NCBI RefSeq assembly: GCF_003086295.3
Contig: NC_092054.1
Coordinates: 17,991,878-18,055,877 of the forward strand
Origin: Arachis hypogaea
Lineage: Eukaryota; Streptophyta; Magnoliopsida; Fabales; Fabaceae
Reading direction: 5' to 3'
Length of the DNA: 64,000 bases
The notes under the pieces: generated by a model
The model's database searches: none
What the model saw: only the letters and a program-made list of their open reading frames with translations
Told to the model about the DNA's origin: nothing
Part shown: positions 46,571 through 58,472 of the stretch, piece after piece
Layout: every line of letters begins with the position of its first letter
Position numbering within the stretch: position 1 is the first letter of the stretch
Position numbers and translations under genes: made by a program

Positions 46571-47924
46571 GATAAAGCATCAGGGGGATAGATTTTTGGG
46601 TGTATATTCAACTTTCTTTGGGTGTAAAAAATGGCAGATTATGGGTGTATATTTGGTTTGATGTTTTCCTTCATATTATAATACATGTAATTCATACATT
46701 TTGAATACAGCAGAGAGAGTTTAATTATTGAAAGAAATTTTACAATAAACTGGATTATAATTGAAAAATTTTTACAGCATGTGTTCAATTTGTTATAGGA
46801 CTATATAACATTTACTTTAATCAGTGTCAATATCCTTAGAATCTATCTGATAATTTGGTGATGCACCCTTAGCGACGGGATGTGCATCAGGCCACCAAAT
46901 TCCAAATCCCTAACAATTGTTTTCTTCTCCTCGCTCATGTTTCTGAATTTCTCACTTAACAAATGTGTTGCACACTTAAGGTCTTTGATTTGCTGTAAAC
47001 AAAGCAAAATTATAGTCAGATATATTTTTATTATATAAAACTGATTTCATCTAAGACATATATTTGTTCTTTCATTTTTTTCAGCTTGGTTTTTGCCTGC
47101 CATTTTTTCTGAAATGAAAAATACACCCATAGATATCAGTAAGATACACCCATAGATATGAGTCAGATACACCCATAGATATCAGTCAGATATCACTCAA
47201 ACATGCATTAATATACAAGGTCAAGCAACATTACAAGGTCAAGCAATATACACCCATGGACAAGCAAATATTAGAACAGTTGCAACTGTTGACTATATTA
47301 CAGTATATCAGTTCAGAAATATACACCCAACAAATTATGCTATATACACCCAACAAAATACTCAATATACACCCACCAAATCACGCAATATACTCCCAAA
47401 AATCAGTTACCAGAAGAACTAGAACAACAAGAACAGTAACACCTAGAACAACTAAGAAGAACAAAATAACCTAGAAGTAAGAATAACAGTAAAACCTAGA
47501 ACAAGTAGAACATTAAAAACTGTAAAATGAGACCTAGAATAAGAAGAACAGTAAAACCTAGAAGAACGTAGAAGAACAGTAAAACCTAGTTCTTTGTTTT
47601 CGAAATGTGAAAAATATACAATATGAGTAAAATAGTAATGTAACGTACCTTGAGTATTATAACTTCGTTTTTTCTGGAGATTGTTGATCGAGAGTTCTAT
47701 GTTGTGTTGATGGAGAGTTCTAATCTTCGCGACGAGTCCTATCTCTGCAGTTTGGAATGTTGCTCGAAAACGGATGGTTGGTGTTTTCTTCGAAGGGCTT
47801 GGAGAAGTGGAGTGGGGCGCGTGTAGTTTACGTTCCATTCAAAGAGAGATGAGTGCGCATGTGAATGAAGTGTGGGTTGAAAACTTATAAAACTTGTAGG
47901 GTCTTTTTACTTGTATGTGTAGCA

Positions 47925-48180
47925 GGCCCGAAAGAAAAAAAAAAAAAAGAGAAAAAGAACTTAAATAACAATAACAACACCATGAGTAACAATAATAAGT
48001 TGAAAACAGTGGTGATAACAACAACTACTATAGTGACGACAATGATATTAAAAAAAAAGATATAAAAAAAGAAGAAGAACAATAACAATAAATTAGTGGT
48101 GACAATAGCTACGATTAAATGGCAATAACATTAAAAAAAAAATTGGCCGTATACATACCAAAGAGAAAAAATAAACCATA
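47925..48180. repeat. Dispersed AAC/GAA-rich repeat, copy near 48 kb
   Basis: The wording AATAACAACA, GGTGATAACAACAAC, GACGACAATGATA and AAAAGAAGAAGAACAA resembles the 12.4- and 19.9-kb copies. It ends in an A-rich stretch. No coding content. Confidence 0.45.
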
Positions 48181-48484
48181 ACTTAATTGAAAGATTGGTA
48201 TAAAAAAAATGTTTGAACGCGTTAATTAATAACATGTAATAAAAAAAAGAGAAATATGTAATTTACATTTTATGTTTAAGAATTAAAATGCGAATGGCAA
48301 AGGGCATTTTCAGAGTCACAATCACACAGCACCTGTGAATAAATGAGATTCATATTTATTTCAGGGGGTTGAAAGATACTTAAGTGTGTAATGGAATGGA
48401 CTGTGGAGGGGAGTGGGGACCTTGCCTTTAATTAGGGTTGCTCCCTTACCGCGTAGCAAGAAATTCAACGCCAACCACTCAAAC

Positions 48485-48550
48485 TCAGACACGTGTCTTC
48501 TACTACCACGTGTGCCTAGCTACCACCAAGTTTTGGAGCCATATATAATT
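48485..48550 (+). promoter_or_regulatory. Paired G-boxes with TATA-like sequence, no gene attached
   Basis: Two CACGTG cores lie 17 bp apart (48490-48495, inside the palindrome GACACGTGTC, and 48507-48512). ATATATAA follows at about 48541. G-boxes are bound by bZIP/GBF and bHLH factors. No coding exon was recognised downstream before the T-run at 48590, so this is either a decayed promoter or chance. Confidence 0.35.
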
Positions 48551-48619
48551 GCCTTATTTGACTTTCATGATTCATGCAAGCGGAGCCTTTTTTTTTTTTT
48601 TTTTTGTAGCTACTAGCTA

Positions 48620-49030
48620 GTGTAATATTTCATATTTCATGACGAGTAGGGGAAATTTTGAAATTAATCTACCATAGTAATCTTGAAGAAAGGAAGTTAT
48701 ATCGTGATTCGTGAGGATATATATATATAATTAATTCAACCTGGTTGAATGGTTAATTTACTTATTTATTTGAATGAATATTAAAAATTTAAATTTTATT
48801 TTATATGTTATATTTTAATTTTAGTCCGGATTATATATTTTATAGATATTAATTTAATTAAATATATGTACATATTCTATAACATTTAATATACAGAATT
48901 TAATGTCACATAACTAAGTTGATGAACTATATATTAGTGTAATAATTGCCTTATGTTAAATTTTAGGTATGTTATTAATGCTAAAATTTTGAAGCGAAAA
49001 CAAAAAAGAATTATCATTCAAGTAGTCTTA
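48620..49030. other. AT-rich spacer
   Basis: No feature recognised. Confidence 0.6.
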
Positions 49031-49352
49031 GATTGAGTTTGAGTAAACAGTTTAATAATTAAATTTTTTTTAAAAAAATAGTTTAAATAATAAATAATTA
49101 TATTAAAAATAATTTATAAATAAGTTATTTTGTATTTAGATTTTTAGTTCTAAAAGTATTTATTTTATAAAAATATAATAAAAAGTAATAGTATTATAAG
49201 AGAAGTCATTTTTTTAACTTTTTTATAAGCTCCTAAATAGTTTATTAGAAAGCTGCAATTTGATTTTAAAAATTACACTAGACATTAATACTACTACTTT
49301 TCATAAGTCAAAAGTTCAAAAAAATTATTTTTAAAATTTTTCAAACGGGTCC
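49031..49352. mobile_element. Tourist-like MITE, copy 2
   Basis: A 322-bp diverged copy of 5754-6072, sharing TTATAAATAAGTTATTTTGT, AGAGAAGTCATTTTTTTAAC, CATAAGTCAAAAGTT and the end CAAACGGGTCC. It is flanked by TTA on both sides (49028-49030 and 49353-49355). The left terminus is mutated (GATTGAGTTTGAG). Confidence 0.75.
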
Positions 49353-49355
49353 TTA

Positions 49356-50703
49356 TTCGATTTCAAAAAAATATTAATAATTATTCAAATTAGTTTTTAA
49401 AATTTTTTAAATAAAATATTTTAGTCATATAAATTTTAAAAATATATAAAATAATTTTTAATATTTATTTTTATTAGAAAATACAATTTCTTTTTAATTT
49501 AATTTGAAGAGTGGAGTACAAAACAATCTAATAAGAAGAGTTTTAAAAATTTATCCGAAATAGTCATTTTCATTAATTAAATGGATCAAATTGGAGAGGA
49601 TTATATTGCCTAATGTAGATAAATATTAGGAACTATTTTATATATTTGAAAATCTAGAAAACTAAAATGTTCCATATGAAAAACTTAAAGAGATTGAATT
49701 GAGTAATTATTCGTAAAATATAATAACTTTTAAAGATAAATCACATAAACAAATTAAATAGGGATCAATATTATACAAATGTCCTAAAATAAATGGTTTA
49801 TATACATGTTCAATTTTATCTTTATTTGATTTATGCTTTTTTAATGCATGTATTCAATTTACTATATGTGCTATATCAATAGTAAATTGATTTAGTACTG
49901 ATATAAATTATTGATATTTACTATTTTTAAGTTAATAATTTTAAAACAAAATGTCAATAAAAAAATACTCCTCTATTAGAAAAAATAAAACAAGTAAGAA
50001 TAGAAATCAAATTTTTGTGTTTTAGTTTAAATTTCAAAAAATCTATATTTTTCCATAAAGTTATGAATATAAAACGGAATATTAAAAGATTTTTTATAAT
50101 TTATTAAAAATCATCATTTGACTCATTAATTAGCATCTAAAAAATCATTATCAGGACTTTGGATGTTAAAAAATTAATATAACGTATAGCCCTCTAAGAT
50201 GGTATAGGAGTTAAAATAAACTTAAAATTTTTTTTAGAGTTAGAAATAACAGATAGTTATACAATTTATAATTATATAATATGTAATTTAAAAAATAATT
50301 AAAATACTATATTAATTAAATTATTATTTAATTTATAAAATTAAATATAAAACTTATGCTTTGATGATTTTATGCTAAAAAATTTAAGTTTAAGCTAGAA
50401 ATAACATCATCAAAATAATAAATTCTATATATATTATATGAATAATAAATCGAACCAACTAAATCCAATTGATTTTATTTATATTAAAAAAATATAAATC
50501 GAATTTAGTTGAATTGATTTACATAAATTTATTTTAAGACATACATATAAACTAATTTATTTTAGGATATTGGTGTAATTTTGATTCTCAAATAATTTAA
50601 TGGTGTGAATTACCCAATTCTTAACATATGGAAGATTAATATATTCAGTTTTGATTTTAAAATAGTGATATAAATAAACGAAACTTTAAGTATTAAATAA
50701 AAC
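49356..50703. other. AT-rich spacer
   Basis: No feature recognised beyond A/T runs. Confidence 0.6.
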
Positions 50704-51059
50704 GGTAAAGTATATTTTTTGTCTTTGAAATTTGGCAAAAGTTTTAAAAATATCCTTAAGTTTTATTTTGTTTTAATTTTGTCTCAGGAGTTTTCGATTT
50801 GCATCAAATATACCATCGACGGCTAAATTTTTAAAAAATTTAAGACCAATCTAATAATAATGCATGAAAATCTTAATTTGCTTGTTTTAAAGGTTGTTCT
50901 TATGAAATTGTTGTTGAATTGGTCTTAAATTTTTTTAAAAATTAGTCGTCATATATATATTTAATACAAATCGAAAACTTATAAAATAAAATTAAAACAG
51001 AATAAAACTTAAAAATATTTTTAAAATTTTTATCAAATTAAAAAAAAGTATACTTTACC
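50704..51059. mobile_element. Hairpin MITE, 356 bp
   Basis: The left end GGTAAAGTATA and the right end TATACTTTACC begin inverted repeats of about 150 bp per arm. They continue through AAAATATCCTTAAGTTTTAT against its inverse, GTTTTAATTTTGT and TTTTTAAAAAATTTAAGACC. The flanks TAAATAAAAC (left) and TAAATAAAAA (right) suggest a 9-10 bp target duplication, Mutator-like. No coding content. Confidence 0.7.
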
Positions 51060-51198
51060 CTAAATAAAAACATTGCGGTGGATTCTATTGAAATAGGAAT
51101 AGTAGTGAAATAGGTAAAGTGAAAGCGGGAGGGATATTGAAAGAGGTGAAGGCAGCAGCTTTAGTAAAAGAAAGTAAAAGGAGAAAAATACAAGCGGA

Positions 51199-51402
51199 TT
51201 GTGGATTTGGTTGTGTATTTATGTGATTATGTATGACTGTGTTCATACGGAAAAAATGGAAAAAAGAAAAAGTGAAGGAATTTTTGGTGATCCCAAGAAG
51301 ATTGCTTATTTGTTGATGGCAGCAGCAGCTTTAGTTTCTTTTTATTGTTTGGAGAGACACAGACATGAGACGTGTGTGGGGAGATGGTGGATTATGGGCT
51401 AG
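51199..51402 (+). CDS. Small hypothetical ORF (weak)
   Basis: A 67-codon frame. An internal ATG at 51256 would give MEKRKSEGIFGDPKKIAYLL followed by a hydrophobic MAAAALVSFYCL and a basic tail. The sequence is less AT-biased than its surroundings, and upstream AG-rich DNA with AAAGAAAGTAAAAGG could be a leader. It matches no family I know. Chance is the likeliest explanation. Confidence 0.15.
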   Translation: MWIWLCIYVIMYDCVHTEKMEKRKSEGIFGDPKKIAYLLMAAAALVSFYCLERHRHETCVGRWWIMG

Positions 51403-51409
51403 GAGATTC

Positions 51410-53354
51410 TCCTTTGCTAATTACAAAAGTATTATATTGTTCTTTTCTTAATTATATATACGTGGTTATGAGGGTCAATATTAATTAATACTGATCTAGT
51501 TACTATAATTCGACCGCTACTAGTTATAGTTTGGAGATACGGTTAAAAAAATGTAAAAATTTTTATGATTTATAAATAATTAATACATAATTCAATTGTT
51601 ATATTTATAACTTATCATTATAATTTGATCTATTCTATATTATTCGAAGAATAAATATTAATTCATTACTTATAATTTAGTTAATGAAATCTATACTTCA
51701 GTCCATAATTTAAAAATATGATAATAGACTAATAGTATAATACTTATTATAACAGTATAATAACTCCATCACACGTTATCACTAACAACTTAATGAAATA
51801 GTCAAAACAAATGCTAAAAATATCACGGTAATTAATTACATTGTGGTTCTCACTACAACTGTAGTTTCAAAACGTTTAGTCTCTATTTAGTCTATATAAG
51901 ACAACATTAAATTAAAATAAAAGATATCTGAAAATCTAATACTCACTTAAGTCACTCTCACTTTCTTCTTTAAATTATTACTGACTTAAACGTCGGCGCA
52001 TATCTTTTACGGGCATCCATCCCATCTGATTTTTTTAGAATTTAGCATATAACTCATTTGTGAAAAAGATAGGATAATATCTCTCCTTCCGCAACAAGCT
52101 ATACCTCGGACAAATCTCTTAACAGTAAAAAAAATATGATTTTAAAAATTCTAATTGCAATATGTATCGATTATTGTCTTATATAGAGATTAATTTGATC
52201 ATTGAATTTTAATTTAACTCGATAATTAATTTAGTTTCTAAATTTTGAAAATAATTATTTTAGAACTAATTCCTGGATTTTTATCAGTAAATAAATCAAA
52301 TTAATCTCCCATATATACAAATAAATTTTATCTTGACATTGTCAGATAGAGAGGGAATAGCGTCGGCTGTTAAGTGTTATGGTGGTATATTAATTGCTAA
52401 TGCCACAAGTTACTATAATAACACATGACATTTAATAACTCACATCAACTCCTTACTAATAATAATCTAGCTATATGAAACTAAATTAACAAAGTGATCA
52501 AATTAATTCTCAAATAGAACTCAAACTAAATTAACTAGGAAATGATAAGCACGGGAATGCAAAATCAATAATGTTTTGATACACAATGCTTCACTGATAT
52601 GATTAAATAACATAATGATTAAAGTCTTAACAAGACATATTAAGGTCATATATATTAAGGTCTAAACAAACTATCATCGACTTGTAATTTTGGAAATATA
52701 TAAAAAAAAATGTTTGATATTTATCACAAAGCACAATGCATATATATACATTGCAAAAGCAGCAATATCAATAATAATAATTATGACAATTGCAATGGCT
52801 ATAGCATTTCCAACCCAACCACAATTTGAAACCCTAAGTGAAACAAGAAGAAATTCGTTAGTATCATTGTTGACAAATATTATATCCTCATGAGTTGTGA
52901 ATTTACTTCTCATGATCCATTTTCAAATATATGCAATGTTTAATGTATTAAGAAAATATTTTTTATATAAATTTATCATTTTTAAAATGTTAACAAATTT
53001 ATTAAAATACTCATTATTAATTAGTATTTATATAACACAATCAATTTAAGTTAGTTGAGTAGTTAACTCATTCTTTTGCTTAAACAAGCTTTGAAAAATC
53101 GAATTTCTCTTTATGCATATAACAACTTATTAATAATCTGAAAGAATTTATAAAAATTATAAAACCATGAAAAGATAATTTCTTTTAAATTTTACTTGTA
53201 ATAATAGTTATTTATCAAATAACTATGACACTCCCACCTCATTACTTTATTATTAGCTTTACAAATCTAGAAACTATATATATATATATAAAATAAGGTC
53301 ATGCTCTTTCATTCTTTCACCTGTCTATCCCAATGGTTAATCACTTGATATATA
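51410..53354. other. AT-rich spacer
   Basis: No gene, RNA or clear element terminus. The short frames at 52674-52913 on both strands overlap each other and lack signatures. Confidence 0.6.
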
Positions 53355-53922
53355 GGGGTAAGCACGGGTAGTGGGTACCTAATTATCCGTCCGAATTCGA
53401 ACCGAATTAATTAAATTGGTTCTGAAATCAATGGGTAATTGGGTCTAACTCGAACCAAACCGATAGCTTTTGTTGGTGATTGATTCGGGTATCGGTTTTG
53501 GGGGGTGTGGAACCCGAACCAACCCGCGAATCCGATTATATATTAATTAAATAAAAAAATAAAAAATATATATGACTTTTTTATTAGACAATGATTATTT
53601 ATTATTAATATGTTTGGATTTTAATGAGTTTAGGTTTTAATGTATTTGGTGTTTAACATGTTTGGATTATTTCTATTGATATTACATGTTTATTATACTT
53701 GTTGAATTTATAAGATAAAAATTTGGTTTTTTTTTTATGAATTACAAAGTCATCGGGTACCCAATTACTCGAACCGAACCAATCCGTTCTTAATCGGTTT
53801 GGTTTGGTTCGGATACATGTACAAAAAAATATAAATCCGAACCAAACCGAACTAATTATATTTTGATCGATTTGATTCTAATTTTACCATAAACCCGAAC
53901 CAAACCGACCCGTACTCACTCC
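53355..53922. mobile_element. hAT-like non-autonomous element
   Basis: The left end GGGGTAAGCACGGGTAGTGG and the right end (inverse GGAGTGAGTACGGGTCGG) form imperfect inverted repeats. GGTTCGGTTTGG/CCGAACCAAACCGA motifs occur near both ends, with a T-rich middle. The TATA-rich flanks make the 8-bp duplication ambiguous. No coding content. The hAT class is inferred from the GGGTGAGCA-type terminus. Confidence 0.55.
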
Positions 53923-56900
53923 TATATAAATGATATAGATATATATCTCCCATGCCCTTAATTATGACTAATGTGCAGTTTATTAAAGTTTGAATTATTC
54001 AGAATTTCTACCGATTATTATATATATTACTTAATATTGCTCAATCATATGATGCTCCTCCATACCGGTATGATAAAAGATTGATTTTATTAATAATACT
54101 TCGGTGTATGTTTAAATTTTGAAAATGATATTGAGATAGCGTATCTTTATCGAATCTCTAGTGACAAAAAATATGATACTACTTTTTTATTGGTGTAGAG
54201 GAAGAATGATATTCGACTTATCAAATGTCAATTTATATCATTTATTTTCAGGGCTTTACCTCTGTTTTCAGATAATATTATTAGGAGCACTCTACTGTAC
54301 AGATTAGAGTGGTATAGAAAGAGAATATAATTTTTTTTATAGTTATTTTTTATTATTTTATTATTATTCAAAATATGGGTCCTACCTTTATTAATTTCTC
54401 TTTCATTCTATTAAGAAAAAAATCTGTAAACTTACATCTTTACTATATAATTCACTATATTATTATTATCAATAATGTTTAAAAAATAACAAAAATTCAA
54501 CTCAAATAACCCAAAATTATCTTATTAATTATTGCTAAAATAATTATAATTTTTTAAATATAATATATATAAAATTATAAATATTATATTATATAAAATA
54601 ACTTTAGATATTATCTCCCTAGCATTTTCATAATTAATATATCTTGCATCAATCACTCATTTCAAAAGTACTACTAAACATGTGAAGATTAGAAGGGAAG
54701 AATTAATTAAATCTGGTGTGTAATTAATGTATGAAGTTTCAGATAATGATTGCATAACTAATCAAGCCCTCACATGGAGTTTCTAAAGGACAAGACTTAA
54801 TTAACTTCTTTCTAAATCAATCTACATGCAGTTGAGTATCATTCAGACATCCCAAAATTAGTACTATATATCTTAATTAATATCTTATTGTATTTGTTTA
54901 ATATTTATTTTATTTTATTTTTCAATTCAATATAATCATTAGATGGAAATTGAGATTTATGCTTTTACACATTTTTTATTTCATTTAATAAAAAATGATG
55001 TATCAATGCTCATCCATAAATATATCTTATTAAGTAAAAAATATTATATTTGCTCCTTCATAATTAAACAAATTAATTTTTAAAAAGTGTTATACTACTT
55101 ACTTTTTTAAAACATGTAACATGTGTATCAATCAATTTAGATTCTTAAAAAAATTTACCAAGTCAAAAAATCATTTCTCTCGAATGTTTAAACTAATAGA
55201 AGAAGACAACATGAATAATTATATCTCTAATATTTTTCTCCAGGTAAGAATTTCTTTTGGACTCTCTTAATTTTTATATATACTTTTTTTTCTTCTTTTT
55301 ATTTATTTTATGCTATTTTTTTTATTTTTAGAATTCATCAATAATCAAACTCTAAATACTTCGAATATAAAACTCATTATGTCATGAAATTATTTTTTTT
55401 AAAAGTTTAAACTGATAGAAAAATATAACATAAATAATTATATTTCTAACAAAATACTTACCAAAGTGTTTATATATTGCCTATTGAAATGAAAAACTCA
55501 AACTCAAATATTTTGAGAATATATTCTAAAATTTTACCATTTAAACGGACTTTCCTTGGCTCCATAAATACTTGTTTTAATATTGAAATTGTCGAAGGTT
55601 AGAATCCGCAGTCTTTATTGTTTTAATATTTTTCTTGGATATAGAATTGCATGCAATTTAATTCGTATCTTTTCTGAAAGAGGGCCACATTTCTCGTCTA
55701 CTAGCGTGTTTCTCGTCCAACCATTGAAGAATAATTATTGGCTTAGAAAGATCGAGTTGTCACTTTTCTATATAAGGATGATGCCATTGAAAGATGCAAT
55801 AGTTTCATTTGGGATATGAACTGTGCCTTTCAACTAGTTTCATCGATTCCTACGTATACACTTATTAGCTTTAGTATCTATCTTTTATATTAAAGACAAC
55901 CCAGAGGCTTTATTGTTACTTCTGAACAAAAAAAAAAAAAAAGAAAGAAAGAGTAAAATGATTATGTTACATCGTACTTGCTGATTAAGGTTCTTCAATT
56001 CTACATGATGATGTACACTAATCAGAAACTGAAAAGTTATTTACAGTCTGTATTGAAGCAATTTTATTTTATCATGCCAACTTTATTTTATTTGCACTTT
56101 CTTCTTATGTTACATTTAACTATAATGTAAACAAAATAAAAATTAAACACGCAAAGAGAGGGTGCTATGTATGGTGCTATAAAGGGGTAAAAATTAAGTG
56201 TCAACAAACCGATTAAAAAATTGGTAAATTAGTCGAACTGATCTAAATTTTTAGGGGCTAATTAGTTTAACATAATAAAATAAAATAACTTTTTAAAAAA
56301 TAATATTTTATCTATAAATATATTATTTTATTATATCCAATTAAACTTTGGTTAAACCTTCTACTTAGTTTATTATCCCATCTTGTATCTGTTGAAAAGA
56401 GGGCTGTGCTAGGTGTTCTTTCATGGTATTTTCCAAATTCCAACCCGGGGCAGGACAAGAAAGAAACTCAGCAGGACAAGGACTGATTTGCTGCGGATCC
56501 AATCTTTATTAAGGGTTTGTCATTGGCTAATAAATTATTGTATGTATAAGGTAGAATTCGAATTACTAACATTTATTTAAGCGAACTAGTGAATTAACTA
56601 TTGAACTGATTCAACTTAGTCAGAAAGCTGTGCTACTTGCTGCCGAATGACATTAGAGTTGAAAGATTAAAACCGTTTGATTTTGCTACAAAAACAATTT
56701 TGGGCTAAAGCCCAAAGACTAAGACAATTTCGAACCACACCAACCAAAAAAAAGTAGATCGAAGCACAATTATGCATGTGAAAATGGGTTAGTGCTCAGT
56801 GGGTTTCAATTTTTAACCAAGTCCATTTGAAGAGAGTTTTTATTATTAAAGAAATCAACGACTAGATAAACTAAGAGTCAGGTCGGATCCGGGGCGGGTT

Positions 56901-57911
56901 GTGCCCTATCCTGCCCTTAATGGGCCTAGTAAAAAAAAAAAGTAATTATGAACTATTTATATATTTATTTAATAATATAATTTATTATTTATGTATATTT
57001 TGTATATTTATTTTTAATTTCATATACCGAGTATTTTATTATAATTTAATAATTTCAGTTCACCTCTTTTTAAACCAGTAATTTGAAAGATTTGATATTT
57101 GGTTCAACTTCTAAAACTTTAATATACTTATCTTACTTTTAGCAACCGTTGTAATGCAGCAACACTCTTTTTAACTCCTATTTAGATGTTACCCAGAATA
57201 TCAACAGCCAACAACGATGACTAAATCTATTCACATCAACGACTTCCTGAAAGAATATAGGTTGAGGTGAAGGAACCCTCTCAATGCACAATGCCAAGAT
57301 TAGAAACCCTGACTAGATTCTTATTTTTCCGATAGAATAAACTACCAAAATAATACCCAAAAGTTCACCTCGCTGATTAAAAAAAAAACTCCCAAAAAAT
57401 GCTAATGACAAATAAGCTCCCGAAAGATTTAAAAATGCAACTAAAAAAATTAGATATAAAATATATATTTTAAAATACGACCCTAGAGTCAAATTATGAT
57501 GCAATTTTTGTGATCATTATTAAAAAAAATTCATCTTTAAAATTTAATAATTTTGTCATTGTAAATGACCTTTTTTTTGAAAAATAAAAAAAAAAATCTA
57601 GAGAATAAATTTTACTCTAAATTTTGTTATACCTTTTAAATATTACTACAAAAATTTAGATCAAATAAATAAATCAATTACTAAATACAAAAATTGTTAC
57701 TCAAAAAATATAATATTTATTAATTTTTTTTTTCATATTTTCAAATCATACAAGGATTATTTTGTCGATAACATCTTTCAAAAATTTTATTGTCGCAGAT
57801 TAAATCTTGAGTACAGAATTAGTGATCAACCCTTTTCAGATAATTATAAGATTCAATCAAGTGTGAATTATACTAGACCTCTGCTCCTTGTTCAACATAG
57901 TATCTTTTTCA
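53923..57911. other. AT-rich spacer with dispersed repeat motifs
   Basis: It contains the two TTTAAACTGATAGAAA-type repeat copies near 55188 and 55406. The 78-codon frame at 55583-55819 and the frame at 56899-57081 have no recognised family. Nothing else is supported. Confidence 0.55.
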
Positions 57912-58182
57912 AATAAATTATCATTTGTACCCATAAAAGATATAAACGTTGACAAATGTACTCAGAATAAAAAAACTCACCTTGTAACCACGAAAGATAA
58001 CCTCCATGTGCCATACGTTTTCTAACGTTGGTTCAGATACTAACAGACCAAGTAGGTAACCAACATTAGGATACTCTTGGGACATATAAGTCATTTTCCG
58101 TGGTTACAAAGTGAGTTTCTTTATTCCATGGATACATTTGTTAGCGTTTACATCTTTCATGGATACAAATAAAAATTTATTC
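57912..58182. mobile_element. MITE just downstream of the GIP1-like gene
   Basis: Inverted arms of about 90 bp carry ATTTGTACCCATAAAAGAT, AAACGTTGACAAATGTA, AAAACTCACCTTGTAACCAC on the left. The inverse of ATTTGTATCCATGAAAGATG, AAACGCTAACAAATGTATCC and AAACTCACTTTGTAACCACG is on the right. The total is about 271 bp. It ends about 290 bp past the stop codon of the right-hand gene, so it may lie in or near its 3' untranslated region. The superfamily is not assigned. Confidence 0.75.
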
Positions 58183-58472
58183 ATCTTTCTCTTGGCAATA
58201 AGAAGCCTGTTAGGTGAATTCTTCTTTAAGCATTTAGTTCAAACAAAGCGTTTAGGAATCACTGAGATTCAACTTTCATTAGTCAAAACTCAGAATAATT
58301 CCCAAAGCTTACCACATATAAATGAGATGGAAAACTTAAATGCCTCAATGCATATTGGAGAGAAAAAAAATGTTATTCATTTCACAAATAAAAAGCTACC
58401 ATTTTTTTTCCTATATCTGCTTCAGTCCCTTGTACACACAGGGTTAGATTTCATGGTTTCTTGTTTTCCCCT

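Larger units (their letters stand above)
45238..47923. mobile_element. FAR1/FRS-type MULE, deletion derivative
   Basis: The left edge GCTCTACATACAAG at 45238 and the right edge (inverse GCTACACATACAAG) at 47923 form short inverted termini, followed inside by GGGCTTGTAAG against GACCCTACAAG. The element contains the FRS exons at 45.8-46.3 kb. It also carries many GGGTGTATTT motifs in direct orientation (45617-46650) and the inverse ATACACCCA (47120-47370). No target duplication was identified, so the limits are provisional. It lies in another copy of the AAC/GAA-rich repeat (47925-48120). Confidence 0.55.
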
